A stretch of 64,000 bases of DNA from Sequoia sempervirens (GCA_007258455.2 VDFB02000001.1:10481755-10545754); one strand, 5' to 3'; counted from the first letter of the stretch, positions 1 to 10,179 are shown. Numbers and translations: made by a program. The notes: a model not told the origin generated them from the letters alone.

Positions 1-404
1 GCTGGAATTGTGGCAAACCTGGACACTTCCGAAAGGACTGCAAAGAGGAGAAGAAAAAGAAGAAGAAGAAGCAAGATTATGATTTTGAGTCCGAGAAGGA
101 AGATGGAGATGCTTTCATCGCAGCCTTGGCCACTCATGCAGGTGACAATACATGGTTGATAGACTCGGGTGCATCTTTCCACATGACTCCTAATAGAAAC
201 TGGTTTAGTAAGTATGAAAATTTTGATGGTGTTAAGGTGTATTTGGGTGATAACTCTATTCTTGATATTGTTGGTCGTGGAAGTAATCGTGTGAAATTTT
301 TTGATGGTAGAATTAAAAGATTTGATGGTGTCTTGCATATCCCAGGACTAGCAAGAAATTTGTTATATGTTAGCAAACTAATAGATGCGAGTGTGCATGT
401 ATAG
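1..404 (+). pseudogene. copia-1 gag zinc knuckle and aspartic protease
   Basis: The first codons read a CCHC zinc knuckle (CWNCGKPGHFRKDC), the nucleic-acid-binding end of gag, followed by a lysine-rich linker. The protease active site WLIDSGASFHMT follows at about 150-185; DSG is the catalytic aspartate triad. The frame reads on through a typical protease body (LGDNSILDIVGRGS) and ends at a TAG near 402, after the residues VHV. Related copies usually have glutamine there, so this is probably CAG changed to TAG. The true gag start is upstream of the window. The processed products would assemble the particle and cut the polyprotein; here the chain is truncated. Confidence 0.9.
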
Positions 405-419
405 TTTTCTGAAGCAGGT

Positions 420-1535
420 GTGAAAATGGTGAGAGGTGCTATGGTAATAGCAAGAGGAAGCAGATTGGGTACAGTGTACCAACTTGATGCATGCATGGTT
501 GGGTGCAATAGTACTTCTGATAAGATTGTGAAAAGGACTACTTTGTTGGAGAAGGAGAGGGTTTCTCTTTCAATAGATGGTCGTGGTTTTTGGGTACCCA
601 AGGGTGCTCTATCTACCGAATCAAAGTTTCCTGCAGAGAAGACCATGTTATGGCACCAAAGACTTGGCCACATAGGTGAGAAGGGTCTACGGACCTTGAA
701 AAATAAAAACCTTGTTGATGGGTTGAATGACTGCAATCTTGAGTTTGATTTTTGTCAGCATTGTATTTATGGTAAACAAAATCGTATTCAGTTTTACTCG
801 AGTTCTCATAAGTCTTCATGTATTTTGGATCTTATCCATTTAGATGTATTTGGTCCAGTTGATGTTTCTTCTATTGGTAGATCAGTTTATTATGTTTCTT
901 TCATTGATGATTTCAGTAGAACAATATGGGTTTATTTTCTTACGAGTAAAGCTGAAGTTTTCAGTCATTTCAAAGAATTTAAAGCAATGGTTGAGTTGCA
1001 AACTAGAAAGAAGATAAAGTGTTTGAGAACTGATAATGGTGGTGAATATTGCTCTAATGATTTTGACACATTTTGTAAAGATTGTGGTATTAAAAGAGAG
1101 AAGATGACTCCGTATTCTCCACAGCAGAATGGAGTTGCAGAAAGAATGAATAGGAACTTGATGGAGAAGGCTAGGAGTATGCTGAGTGGAGCTGGACTAG
1201 AACAAAAGTTCTGGGCTGAAGCTGTAGCCACTGCCTGCTACCTGATAAATAGGTCTCCTACATCAGCTATTGTTGATAAGATGCCAATGGAAGCGTGGTC
1301 GGGCCACAAACCTTCACTTAGACATCTGAGAGTGTTTGGTTGCGAGGCATATGCTCATGTGCCAAAGGAGAAGCAGACAAAATTGGACAACAAAGTTGTC
1401 AAATGTATCTTCATCAGTTATAGTTATGGTGTGAAAGGATACAAGAAATGGGATCCTGTTGCACAAAAGGTATTTTATTCCAGAAGTGTCAATTTTAGAG
1501 AAACTAAGCCTTCTTCTGTTATAGTGCAGCCATAA
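420..1535 (+). CDS. copia-1 GAG-pre-integrase and integrase segment
   Basis: A 371-codon open stretch of the copia polyprotein; the start shown is only the first in-frame methionine after a stop. The HHCC zinc-binding region lies at about residues 75-118 (MLWHQRLGHIGEKGL, then CQHC). The integrase catalytic core follows: HLDVFGPVDV carries the first aspartate, RTDNGGEYCS the second, and SPQQNGVAERMNR the glutamate of the D,D,E triad. The C-terminal part (WAEAVATACYLINRSP, LRVFGCEAYAHVPKE) is the usual copia integrase extension. Integrase joins the cDNA ends to the host chromosome. All three catalytic acidic residues are visible, so this piece is the best preserved in copia-1, although it sits between stops. 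Confidence 0.9.
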   Translation: MKMVRGAMVIARGSRLGTVYQLDACMVGCNSTSDKIVKRTTLLEKERVSLSIDGRGFWVPKGALSTESKFPAEKTMLWHQRLGHIGEKGLRTLKNKNLVDGLNDCNLEFDFCQHCIYGKQNRIQFYSSSHKSSCILDLIHLDVFGPVDVSSIGRSVYYVSFIDDFSRTIWVYFLTSKAEVFSHFKEFKAMVELQTRKKIKCLRTDNGGEYCSNDFDTFCKDCGIKREKMTPYSPQQNGVAERMNRNLMEKARSMLSGAGLEQKFWAEAVATACYLINRSPTSAIVDKMPMEAWSGHKPSLRHLRVFGCEAYAHVPKEKQTKLDNKVVKCIFISYSYGVKGYKKWDPVAQKVFYSRSVNFRETKPSSVIVQP

Positions 1536-1538
1536 CAG

Positions 1539-2359
1539 ATGGAAGAAAAGAAAGATGTGATTCAACTACTTGCTACACCTGAGAAAGTTGAATCGAGGCC
1601 CTTAGAAAGACAAGAAGTCGAGGAGAGCTCTACGGGTTCTGAATCATCAGAGGAAGAGGGAGAACCTGAACCTAAACCTGAACCAGATCTTGTTCAAAGG
1701 TCTAGTAGACAGAGGAAAGAACCAGAAAGGTATGGATATTCTCCTGATGATTGGAGGTGTATACTTGCTTTGAATGCTAATATTGATGAACCGAGATCTG
1801 TAGAAGAGGCTCTTGGTATGAATGATTCAGAGTCCTAGAAAATAGCCATGGAAGAAGAGATGGCAGCTCTTAAGAAGAATGACACATGGGACCTTGTACC
1901 ATTGCCTGAAGGATGGAAGCCTGTTGGTTGTAAATGGGTGTTCAAAAGGAAGATGGGTTCAGATGAAAGTACTGAGAAGTATAAAGCATGTTTGGTTGCA
2001 AAAGGTTACTCCCAGGTTGCAAGAGTTGATTATGGTGAAATTTTTTCTCCTGTAGCAAAAATGACATCCATTTGATTTTTACTTTCTATTGAAACAACTT
2101 ATGATCTATAGATCGAGCAAATGGATGTGAAAACAACTTTCCTTCATGGAGATTTGGAGGAAGAAATTTATATGACATAGCCAGAGCACTTTGTGGTGAA
2201 AGGTAAAAGTCATTTGGTCTATAAGTTGAAGAAATCCTTGAATGGTTTAAAACAAAGTCCTAGGATGTGGTAATAGAAGTTTGATACATATGTTTTGAGT
2301 TTGGGATTTGTGCGATCTAAATCTGATCACTGCATATATTACAAGTCTGATGGTGATTA
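1539..2359 (+). pseudogene. copia-1 reverse transcriptase, N-terminal half, decayed
   Basis: An acidic linker with RSSRQRKEPERYGYSPDDW leads into the RT thumb and fingers (MEEEMAALKKNDTWDLVPLPEG, then WVFKRKMG and YKACLVAKGYSQ). A TAG at about 1837 replaces an expected tryptophan. After 2075 the frame holds a TGA where arginine is expected and several TAG or TAA codons in the EQMDVKTTFLHG and QPEHFVVKGK regions. The RT palm motif is interrupted by the copia-2 insertion at 2359/2360 and continues at 9122. RT copies the element RNA into cDNA; this copy is non-functional. Confidence 0.88.
2355..2359 (+). other. Left target-site duplication of copia-2 (GATTA)
   Basis: GATTA directly precedes the TG of the left LTR and recurs directly after the right LTR at 9117-9121. 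Removing one copy plus copia-2 restores an uninterrupted RT reading frame in copia-1. Confidence 0.93.
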
Positions 2360-3649
2360 TGTTGAAAATTGAGGCATTTTCTTAGCTTAATTCTCTGTAA
2401 AACTTCAATATTGCTGTTATATGTAAGTCTTTTCTTTGTTACATAAATTATTTGTGGATGATTATCTTGATTAATCCATTTTACTGTTGTAGAATGTAGA
2501 GAAAATTATTTAGAAGAACTAGACAGGATAATAGAAGGATCACACAAGATATACCGTGGAGAAACCCTTTCGGGAAAAAACTCCACCAAGAATTATTCTA
2601 TTATTCAAACTCTGAATTACAATAGCTCCAATTCTTGCTTGAGAATGCTTCTTCTGTCTTTACCAATCTTCTTCACACCTGCAATAATAAATCTGAAAAC
2701 TCTATTCAACTTGAATGAGATATAGAGACAATATGCAACCTTGTAATCTCCAAATGGTGATAATTACAATGCATAAGCACAAGCCCTTGAAAAGGTACGC
2801 CATATTCCTTCAAGTAGAGTTCTTTAGTGAAGACTAAAGCTTACAGCATGTTTATCATGCATTTGGGTGTCCCAAACTGAAGCTACAACTTCTCCTTCAC
2901 TTCGGTGATAATTCCAAAGCTATTCCTCAAAGATGGTGCCCAAAAGAGGATCCCACTTAACAGAGCCTTTAGAAATATCTTATCATGCATTGGAGTTAAT
3001 TCCAAGAAAGCACCTTGGGCGCCTAAGTTGGCTCCAAGTGATTTCTTGTTAACTGAAACATTTACTCAACACCATTCCCAAAGAATGGTCATCCCTTGTT
3101 AACTGGAAGTAGTCCCTATTATCTGTCATACAACTCAATGTTATTAGCCATGCATTACAGAAGCTAACTACATACAGCTCAAAATAACAACATGCATGCA
3201 ACATGCTTGCATGCAATGAGACAAAGGCTGGTGATTAATTGGTGGCTAGGCCAGGCCCCAGGTATTTGAATTTGGGGTTGAGACTTAAGCTGAACTTAAC
3301 TAAGCTTAACTGAACTTCAAGCATGCAAACATCAAATCCTAACTCCTATGATCTTTAGATACATTCAGAAGTGTTAATTGTTACTCCGTATAGTTAACTA
3401 AACACAAGGTGAGTTTCACCTTACCATGTGAGTGTCCCATGTGTCCCTATTATTTAGGAACTCAATATGGACACCCTCACATGCTTCTTACATTTAGAAT
3501 TAATTACAAATGTCAATAATCATGATTATTTCATCAAATATTAATCTCACAATAATCTTAGTGTTGTTGAACACATTCCAAGAAACAAGGAGATACATGA
3601 AATAATTAATGTTTAGGATTTGCAATTTAATGGCAACCTATTTCCAACA
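2360..3649 (-). repeat. copia-2 3' LTR (left copy)
   Basis: Starts TGTTGAAAATTGAGG and ends CCAACA on the plus strand. It aligns with 7769-9116 except for a middle block near 3220-3305, which is unrelated to the corresponding block of the other LTR. Small open frames inside it are accidental. Confidence 0.95.
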
Positions 3650-3660
3650 TTCTCCCACTT
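3650..3660 (-). other. copia-2 polypurine tract
   Basis: Read on the minus strand this is AAGTGGGAGAA, immediately inside the 3' LTR. It is the plus-strand primer tract typical of copia elements; copia-1 has the same GTGGGAGAA at 10171. Confidence 0.9.
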
Positions 3661-3743
3661 GACATTATACATTGAAATTATTCTAAACAAGGAATAATAA
3701 ATTTAAATCAAGTACAGGACTCAAGGCCAATGGCCTTCCTGCA

Positions 3744-4493
3744 TCATGAGAACTTATCTGTAGGAACTGGCTTCGTAAGATAATCTATAGCATTAATTAA
3801 AGTGTCAACTTTTTCAATTAATACTTTCCCACTCTCAACCATTTCTCGTACAAAGTGATACTGAACATCTACATGTTTAGTACGAGCATGATACATAGGA
3901 TTTTTGGCTAAACAAATAGCACTCTGACTATCACATTCAAGCCTAACTTGCTTGCAATTAAAACCAATACCTGACCCAAGCCTCTGCAACCAAACTGCCT
4001 CTTTCGAGGCATGTGTGGCAGCCATGTACTCTGCTTCTGTGGTGGACAAAGCAACCGTGGGCTGCCTCTTACTCATCCAACTAACCGCAGCTCCAAACAA
4101 AGTGTAAACATAACCACTTGTCGACCTTCGACTGTCCAGATCTCCTGCCCAATCTGAATCAACAAACCCCTGTATGTCCAATGATCTATTCATAATATCA
4201 ATATTATTTGAACCATGATAAACTAAATAGTAATCTGAAGTCCCTCCTAAATATCTAAATACCCTCTTAACATAAGTCCAATGTTCTTTACCAGGGTTAG
4301 ACATAAACCTACTAAGAACTCCCACTGCTTGTGCTATATCTGGTCTTGTACAGACCATTGCATACATTAAACTACCAATTGCACTAGCATACAAAATTTC
4401 AGACATTTCCTCAAAATCAAAATCAGATTTAGGACTCATATCTAAACTTAACTTCGTGCCAACTGGTAAAGGAATTTTAACTGGTTTACTGTC
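3744..4493 (-). pseudogene. copia-2 RNase H domain
   Basis: A 231-codon open stretch (3744-4439) continues the RT frame after a TAG at the codon following NM. It begins in the connection region (YASAIGSLMYAMVCTRPDIAQAVGVLSRF) and contains the RNase H core: GFVDSDWAGDLDSRRSTSGY with the first acidic residues, [12 protein letters not shown] with the catalytic glutamate, and ECDSQSAICLAKNP with the next aspartate. [14 protein letters not shown] and LTKPV close the domain. RNase H removes the RNA strand during cDNA synthesis. Only the single upstream stop separates it from RT; related copies have glutamine at that codon. Confidence 0.92.
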
Positions 4494-5678
4494 CTACATG
4501 TTAAATCTTTTCAAAATAGTATCAACATAATTACTCTGACTCAAGCAAAGCTTTCTGTTACCTCTATCTCTACTGATCTCCATACTGAGGATATATTTTG
4601 CAGCCCCTAGATCTTTCATCTCAAATGTGCTCGAGAGTTGTGCTTTCAATTCTCTAATCATTACCTTGCTGTTACCAATAAACAACATGTCATCAACATA
4701 CAAGATAATAATTAAAAGCTGATCATCAATAATTTTTATATAAACACAATGATCTTCCTCACTCCTAACAAAACCAATTTTTAATGCAAAAGCATCAAAC
4801 TTCTGGTACCACATTCTGGGTGACTGTTTCAATCCATATAAAGATCTCTTTAACCTGCAAACCAATTCTTCTTTTCCTTTTACAACAAAACCTTCAGGTT
4901 GCTTCATATAAATCTCCTCATCAAGATTCCCATGCAAAAAAGCAATTTTCACATCCATTTGCTCAATTTCAAAATCATAAATAGCAGCAATAGATAAGAA
5001 GAATCTAATAGAAGTTAATTTAGCAACAGGAGAGAAGATTTCATTAAAATCAACTCCCTCTCTCTCGGAGTAGCCCTTAGCTACTAATCTAGCCTTGTAC
5101 CTTTCGAGATTACCATCTGCACCAATCTTCTTTTTAAAGATCCATTTACTACCAATGGCCTTTCTATCTTTGGGCAAACTCTCAAGATCCCATGTGTCAC
5201 AAGTATCCAAGGATTCCATTTCCTCATGCATAGCTTGTGACCAAAGCTTATTCTCGTTTGAAGATAAAGCTTCCCTGTAAGAACTGGGTTCATCATTAGT
5301 ACTCATTAAAGCAAAAATACAATGGAAATTAGGTGGGCTATACCTATCAATGGGATTTCGTTGTCTTGTGGATCTCCTTAAAGGAGTTTCTTCTAGTTCC
5401 TCAATATGCTCATCTTGAGCCTCTATTTCATAAGAACTCTCTGAACTCTCTTCTTGAGATTCATCCACTTGTTCTTCAACATGTGCATCTTGTTGCTTCT
5501 CAGTATTTGTCTCAAAATGCACTGTTCGAGAAGTATCCTTTTCCTTTGGTTGTTCTTCTCCTGAATAAGCTCTAAATTCCCTGAAAATAACATCTCTAGA
5601 TAAAGAAACTTTTCTTGTTAGTGGATTCCAAAGCTTGTAACCTTTTACATTTTCACCATAACCTATGAATATGCATTT
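4494..5678 (-). CDS. copia-2 reverse transcriptase
   Basis: A 342-codon open frame (4494-5522) whose frame is open upstream to a TAG near 5680. An acidic linker (EESSESSYEIEAQDEHIEEL) leads into RRSTRQRNPIDRYSPP, then the RT domain: WIFKKKIGADGNLERYKARL, GVDFNEIFSPVAK, MDVKIAFLHGNLDEEIYM, LKRSLYGLKQSPRMWYQKF, and the catalytic LYVDDMLFIG with both aspartates intact. It ends at FNM followed by TAG. This is the best-preserved RT in the window and differs from copia-1, where the homologous motif is YVDE. Confidence 0.93.
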   Translation of the reverse strand, partial: KCIFIGYGENVKGYKLWNPLTRKVSLSRDVIFREFRAYSGEEQPKEKDTSRTVHFETNTEKQQDAHVEEQVDESQEESSESSYEIEAQDEHIEELEETPLRRSTRQRNPIDRYSPPNFHCIFALMSTNDEPSSYREALSSNENKLWSQAMHEEMESLDTCDTWDLESLPKDRKAIGSKWIFKKKIGADGNLERYKARLVAKGYSEREGVDFNEIFSPVAKLTSIRFFLSIAAIYDFEIEQMDVKIAFLHGNLDEEIYMKQPEGFVVKGKEELVCRLKRSLYGLKQSPRMWYQKFDAFALKIGFVRSEEDHCVYIKIIDDQLLIIILYVDDMLFIGNSKVMIRELKAQLSSTFEMKDLGAAKYILSMEISRDRGNRKLCLSQSNYVDTILKRFNM

Positions 5679-6306
5679 CTATGCTTTAGGATCCAATTTA
5701 GATCGCTTTTCTTGAGGCACGTGAACAAAATCCTCACAACCAAAGATCCTTAAATGTGCAACACTAGGTTTCTTACCTAACCACATCTCATAAGGAGTTT
5801 TATCTTCAATAGATGAACTAGGGGATCTATTGATTAAATAACAAGAAGTACATACTGCTTCAGCCCATAAGGATCGTTCAAGCCTAGCACTACTTAACAT
5901 ACTCCTAGCTCTTTCCATTAAGGTTGGTTCATCCTTTGCTGCTTTGTTGAGAGTGTATATGGAGTAGTTTTCTGTCTCACTATTCCTGCATGCTTACAAT
6001 AGTCATCAAATTCCTTAGAACAATACTCACCACCATTATCGATCTCAACACTTTTATCTTATAATCTGATTGTTTCTCAACCAAAGCCTTAAATTCCTTA
6101 AACTTATTAAACACATCAGATTTGTTATGCATAAAATATATCCAAGTGTATCTTGAGACATCATCAATAAATGTGACATAGTATCTAGATTTTCCAATAG
6201 AGTCAATATCCACAGGACCCATTACATCTGAGTGAATAATCTCTAATAATCTTTTAGCTCTATTTGTACCACTAGGAAATTTAGATCTAGATTGCTTTCC
6301 AAACAC
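5679..6306 (-). pseudogene. copia-2 integrase, frameshifted
   Basis: Two overlapping pieces cover integrase. 5980-6306 carries FGKQSRSKFPSGTNRAKRLL, HSDVMGPVDIDSIGKSRYYV (first catalytic aspartate) and FMHNKSDVFNKFKEFKALVE, then shifts frame just before the DNGGEY motif, which can still be read in another frame. 5679-5918 carries the C-terminal part: MERARSMLSSARLERSLWAE, CYLINRSPSSSIEDKTPYE and LRIFGCEDFVHVPQEKRSKL, ending at a TAG where glutamine is expected. At least one single-base loss plus damage near the catalytic glutamate make it inactive. Confidence 0.88.
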
Positions 6307-6764
6307 ACAGTGCTCAAAAAGTCATTTTTGCCAATATTATAATTAGGAATACCGTCAACCAAATTTTTATTAAGAATGGTCCTAAGACCTTTTTCACCTA
6401 TATGGCCCAATCTATGGTGCCATAGCATACATGTATTTTCAGCTTCAGTTACATTTGATAAAATATTTACATTGGAGGTATTCAGCTTAAACAAAGTCCC
6501 AATCCGAGATCCTTTAGCAACCACCATATTCCCTTTCACCAATCTGCAACCACCTTTGTCAAATGTCACATGCATTCCAGAATCATTAAATTTAGAGACA
6601 GAAAGTAGATTCCTTGCAAGTCCTGGAATATGTAAAACATCATTAAGGGTATTAACACTACCATCACTGAAACACAATTTTACCTCTCCTTTGCCAATAA
6701 CCTTTGTTGTGCTGTTGTCTCCAAAGAAGACATCTCCTCCATCATATGCAGTATATTTAGAGAA
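6243..6764 (-). pseudogene. copia-2 protease C-terminus and GAG-pre-integrase
   Basis: This continues the gag-protease frame after a TAG near 6765 (expected tryptophan in RKEWFSKY). It encodes the protease body (GDNSTTKVIGKGEVKLCFSD), LNDVLHIPGLARNLLSVSKF, and the GAG-pre-integrase zinc region MLWHHRLGHIGEKGLRTILN. The last 20 or so residues diverge because of a frameshift near 6300, where the integrase frame takes over. It is equivalent to residues 20-140 of the copia-1 segment at 420-1535. Confidence 0.88.
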
Positions 6765-7637
6765 CTACTCCTTTCTAGGAGTCATATGATAGGAACAACC
6801 TGAATCAATAAGCCAAGAGTTATCAACAACAGTATTAGAAGAAATGACTAATGCATCATTACTGTCATCGGATTTTTCTGTAGAAGCATCAGTACTCTTC
6901 TTCTTTCTCTTACAATCCTTTTTAATATGTCCAGGTTTTCCACAATTCCAGCACTTTACCTTACTCTTACCAGGGGTTTTTGACCGTCCTTTAGACTTAC
7001 CCTTTCCTTTCTTGTCTACTTTAGATTCCTTCTCTTTAGGCCTACCTCTTACAAACAAGGCATCTTGGGAGCCAGTTTTAGATTTCCTCCTCATCTCCTT
7101 TGATAGGAGAGTAGGAATAATCTTGTCCATCTTTGGATCTGCACCATTACCACTAATTGCAACTATTAGATTTTCCCAAGAATCTGGCAAAGAGCAAAGC
7201 AATAAAATGCACTTATCCTCATCCTCAAGCTTTACATCTACAGATGCTAACTGATTGAGAATTAAATTGAAAGCATTTAAATGTTGTGCTACAGAATCAC
7301 CATCTTTCATTTTCAATGAATATAATTTCCTTTTCAGATACAACTTATTTGTTAGACTTTTTGTTTGATAAATGTCTCCTATTCTTTTCCATAATTTATA
7401 TGCACTGGTTTCGATTGAAACATTTAAAAGAACAGCATCAGCAAGACACAATCTAATTGTTCCTCTTGCCTTTTTATCTAACTTAGCCCAATCTTCATCT
7501 GACATGGTTGTAGGTGTCTTTGTCTCATTATTAACCACTAACCATTGATCTCTTTCTTCAAGAAGATCTTCCATTTTTAATTTCCACATTTCATAGTTAG
7601 AACCATTGAACCTTTCAATATCTAACCTTGAATTCAT
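6765..7637 (-). CDS. copia-2 gag with zinc knuckle and protease active site
   Basis: A 290-codon frame starting at a credible gag methionine (MNSRLDIERFNGSNYEMWKL), placed about 115 bp inside the primer site. The N-terminal two thirds match the copia gag capsid family (LEERDQWLVV, LWKRIGDIYQTKSLTNKLYL, LPDSWENLIVAISGNG). A basic linker (KKGKGKSKGRSKTPGKSK) precedes the CCHC knuckle CWNCGKPGHIKKDC at about residues 232-245, and the protease signature WLIDSGCSYHMTP ends it. Gag packages the RNA and forms the virus-like particle. The frame is intact from its start to the TAG just inside protease. Confidence 0.93.
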   Translation of the reverse strand: MNSRLDIERFNGSNYEMWKLKMEDLLEERDQWLVVNNETKTPTTMSDEDWAKLDKKARGTIRLCLADAVLLNVSIETSAYKLWKRIGDIYQTKSLTNKLYLKRKLYSLKMKDGDSVAQHLNAFNLILNQLASVDVKLEDEDKCILLLCSLPDSWENLIVAISGNGADPKMDKIIPTLLSKEMRRKSKTGSQDALFVRGRPKEKESKVDKKGKGKSKGRSKTPGKSKVKCWNCGKPGHIKKDCKRKKKSTDASTEKSDDSNDALVISSNTVVDNSWLIDSGCSYHMTPRKE

Positions 7638-7750
7638 TGTAACAAAAACTTAATTCCAAAATCAGCAAATTACTAAAATAATAAGAGCTCCCACTAAGCC
7701 AATAAATCCTTCAAACTTTAAGAGAAAGGCATCCCAATACTCTACCCAAC

Positions 7751-7766
7751 CTCAGCTCTGATACCA
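7751..7766 (-). other. copia-2 primer binding site (initiator-Met tRNA type)
   Basis: The minus strand reads TGGTATCAGAGCTGAG two bases inside the 5' LTR. This matches the 3' end of plant initiator methionine tRNA, the usual copia primer for minus-strand DNA synthesis. Confidence 0.93.
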
Positions 7767-7768
7767 AA

Positions 7769-9116
7769 TGTTGAAAATTGAGGTGTTTTCTTAGCTTAAT
7801 TCTCTGTAAAACTTCAATATTGCTGTTATAAGTAAGTCTTTTCTTTGTTACATAAATTCTTTGTGGATGATTATCTTGATTAATACATTTTACTATTGTA
7901 GAATGTAGAGAGAATTATTTAGAAGAACTAGACAGGATAATAGAAGGATCACTCAAGATATATTGTGGAGAAACCCTTTCGGGAAAAAAATCCACCAAGA
8001 ATTATTCTATTATTCAAACTCTGAATTACAATAGCTCCAATTATTTCTTGAGAATGCTTCTTTTGTCTTTACCAATCTTCTTCACACCTGCAATAATAAA
8101 TCTGAAAACTCTATTCAACTTGAATGAGATATAGAGACAATATGCAACCTTGTAATCTCCAAATGGTGATAATTACAATGCATAAGCACAAGCCCTTGGA
8201 AAGGTACACCATATTCCTTCAAGTAGAGTTCTTCAGTGAAGACTAAAGCTTACAGCATGTGCATCATGCATTTGGGTGTCCCAAACTGAAGCTACAACTT
8301 CTCCTTCACTTCGGTGATAATTCCAAAGCTATTTCAAAGATGGCGCCCAAAAGAGGGTCCCACTTAACAGAGCCTTTAGAAATATCTTATCATGCATTGG
8401 AGTTAATTCCAAGAAAGCACCTTGGGTGCCTAAGTTGGCTCCAAGTGATTTCTTGTTAACTGAAACATTTACTCAACACCATTCCCAAAGAATGGTCATC
8501 CCTTGTTAACTGGAAGTAGTCCCTGTTATCTGTCATACAACTCAATGTTATTAGCCATGCATTACAAGTTAACTCAAGCTAACTACATGCAACTCAAAAT
8601 AACCAACATGTATGCAACATGCACTTGCATGCAACTAAGATAACCGAACTAATCAACTAAACTAACTAAACTGAATCGATAATCGAATCGAATCAATCGA
8701 ATGAATCGAATCAATCCAATCAACTTAACTTAATCGAATTCAATTCGAATCCAACTTAAAACTTAACTAAACTTAATCGAACTTCAAGCATGCAAACATC
8801 AAATCCTAACTCCTAGGATCTTTACATGCATTCAGAAGTGTTAACTGTTACTCCGTATAGTTAACTGAACACAAGGTGAGTTTCACCTTACCATGTGAGT
8901 GTCCCATGTGTCCCTATTATTTAGGAACTCAATATGGACGCTTTCACATGCTTCTTACATTTAGAATTAATTACAAATGTCAATAATCATGATTATTTCA
9001 TCAAATATTAATCTCACAATAATCTTAGTGTTGTTGAACACATTCCAAGAAACAAGGAGATACATGAAATAATTAATGTTTAGGATTTGCAATTTAATGG
9101 CAACCTATTTCCAATA
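7769..9116 (-). repeat. copia-2 5' LTR (right copy)
   Basis: Begins TGTTGAAAATTGAGG on the plus strand and ends CCAATA, where the partner ends CCAACA, so the terminal CA has changed to TA. It contains a block near 8640-8765 rich in AATCGAATCAATCGAAT-like words that is absent from the partner LTR. Confidence 0.94.
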
Positions 9117-9121
9117 GATTA
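9117..9121 (+). other. Right target-site duplication of copia-2 (GATTA)
   Basis: Identical to 2355-2359. The following sequence resumes the copia-1 RT codons for YFLVIALYVD. Confidence 0.93.
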
Positions 9122-10124
9122 TTTCCTGGTTATTGCCTTATATGTTGATGAGATGTTGTTTATTGGAAAAGGAAAAGGTTTGATTGCAGAGTTAAAATCT
9201 CAGCTGTCAGCAAAGTTTGAAATGAAATATCTTGGTACAACAAGGCATATTCTGGGAATGGAGATTATAAGAGATAGGAAAAACAGAAAGCTTTGGCTAG
9301 GCCAGAGTAAGTATGTTGGTACAATTCTGAGAAGATTCAATATGTAGGATTCTAGACCATTGATTGTTCCTATTACTATGGGAACAAAGCTTTCTAGCTC
9401 ACAATGTCCTACATCCCCATTGGAGATGGAAGAGATGAGTCGAGTACCATATCAGAGTGTTGTTGGAAGTTTGATGTATGCTATGGTCTGTACAAGACCA
9501 GACATTGCCCAAGCAGCGGGAGTACTTTCCCGTTACATGTCTAATCCAGGAAGAGCACATTGGGATGCAGTAAAAAGAGTTTTCAGATACTTGCGGGGTA
9601 CCTCAGAGTACTCTATATGTTTTCATGGAATAGGAAACGAGCATTCCTTGGATATTCAAGGCTACGTGGATTCAAATTAGGCTAGTGATGTTGATAGAAG
9701 AAGATCCACTAGTGCATATGTGTTTACATTATTCTATGGTGCAATCAGTTGGATGAGCAAGCGACAAGTTGTGGTCGCTTTGTCCACTACAGAGGCAGAG
9801 TATATGACAGCTACTCATGCCTACAAGGAAGCCATCTGGCTAAAGAGATTGTGTTCAGATATAGAGTTGAAACAGGGTGCAGTGACAATTTATAGTGACA
9901 GTCAAAGCGCAATCTTCCTAGCGAAGAACCCGACATTTCATGCCAGGACCAAGCACATTGATGTACAATATCATTTTGTGAGAGATATGGTCGAGGATGG
10001 CAAGGTGAAGCTGGAGAAGGTGGAGACTTTGGTGAATGTTGCTGATGCTTTAACTAAGCCCGTGAGCACAGAGAAATTTAGATGTTGTTCAGAGTCTATG
10101 GGGCTCTCGGCCCCTAACAATTAA
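9122..10124 (+). pseudogene. copia-1 RT C-terminus and RNase H
   Basis: Continuation of copia-1 after the nested insertion. It begins with YFLVIALYVDEMLFIGKGKG, so the catalytic box is YVDE rather than YVDD. RT ends with GQSKYVGTILRRFNM followed by TAG at about 9345. The connection and RNase H regions follow in two open pieces (9360-9680 and 9720-10124): [40 protein letters not shown] with the catalytic glutamate, [34 protein letters not shown] and [14 protein letters not shown] near 9678 replaces the tryptophan of the usual DSDWA box. The frame ends about 55 bp before the polypurine tract. Confidence 0.93.
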
Positions 10125-10170
10125 GTCTGTGACACTTTGGATCCCTTGACTCTTGCAAGGTGTTCGACAA

Positions 10171-10179
10171 GTGGGAGAA
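10171..10179 (+). other. copia-1 polypurine tract
   Basis: GTGGGAGAA lies directly before the TGTTGAGAATC start of the 3' LTR and primes plus-strand DNA synthesis. Confidence 0.88.

Larger units (their letters stand above)
1..2359 (+). mobile_element. copia-1, 5' segment of a split Ty1/copia retrotransposon
   Basis: This is the left part of a Ty1/copia element whose 5' LTR and most of gag lie outside the window. In order it encodes a gag zinc knuckle, an aspartic protease, the GAG-pre-integrase domain, the integrase and the first half of reverse transcriptase. It stops at 2359, where copia-2 is inserted, and resumes at 9122 in the same reading sense; the residues KSDGD on the left continue as YFLVIALYVDE on the right. 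Several stops interrupt the polyprotein, so it cannot act on its own. Domain order protease-integrase-RT-RNase H is diagnostic of the copia superfamily. Confidence 0.95.
2360..9116 (-). mobile_element. copia-2, complete Ty1/copia retrotransposon nested in copia-1
   Basis: A 6.76-kb element on the minus strand. It has two long LTRs (2360-3649 and 7769-9116), an initiator-methionine-tRNA-type primer site beside the right-hand LTR (its 5' LTR), a polypurine tract beside the left-hand one, and gag, protease, integrase, RT and RNase H in order between them. A 5-bp duplication (GATTA) flanks it. The polyprotein is broken by a few TAG codons and about two frameshifts in the integrase region, so it is defective but fairly young compared with its host. 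Its proteins closely resemble copia-1, so both belong to related copia families. Confidence 0.96.

Noticed and set aside
134..1565. Minus-strand open frames (up to 200 codons) over copia-1
   Set aside because: They are antisense shadows of the gag-integrase frame and show no domain.
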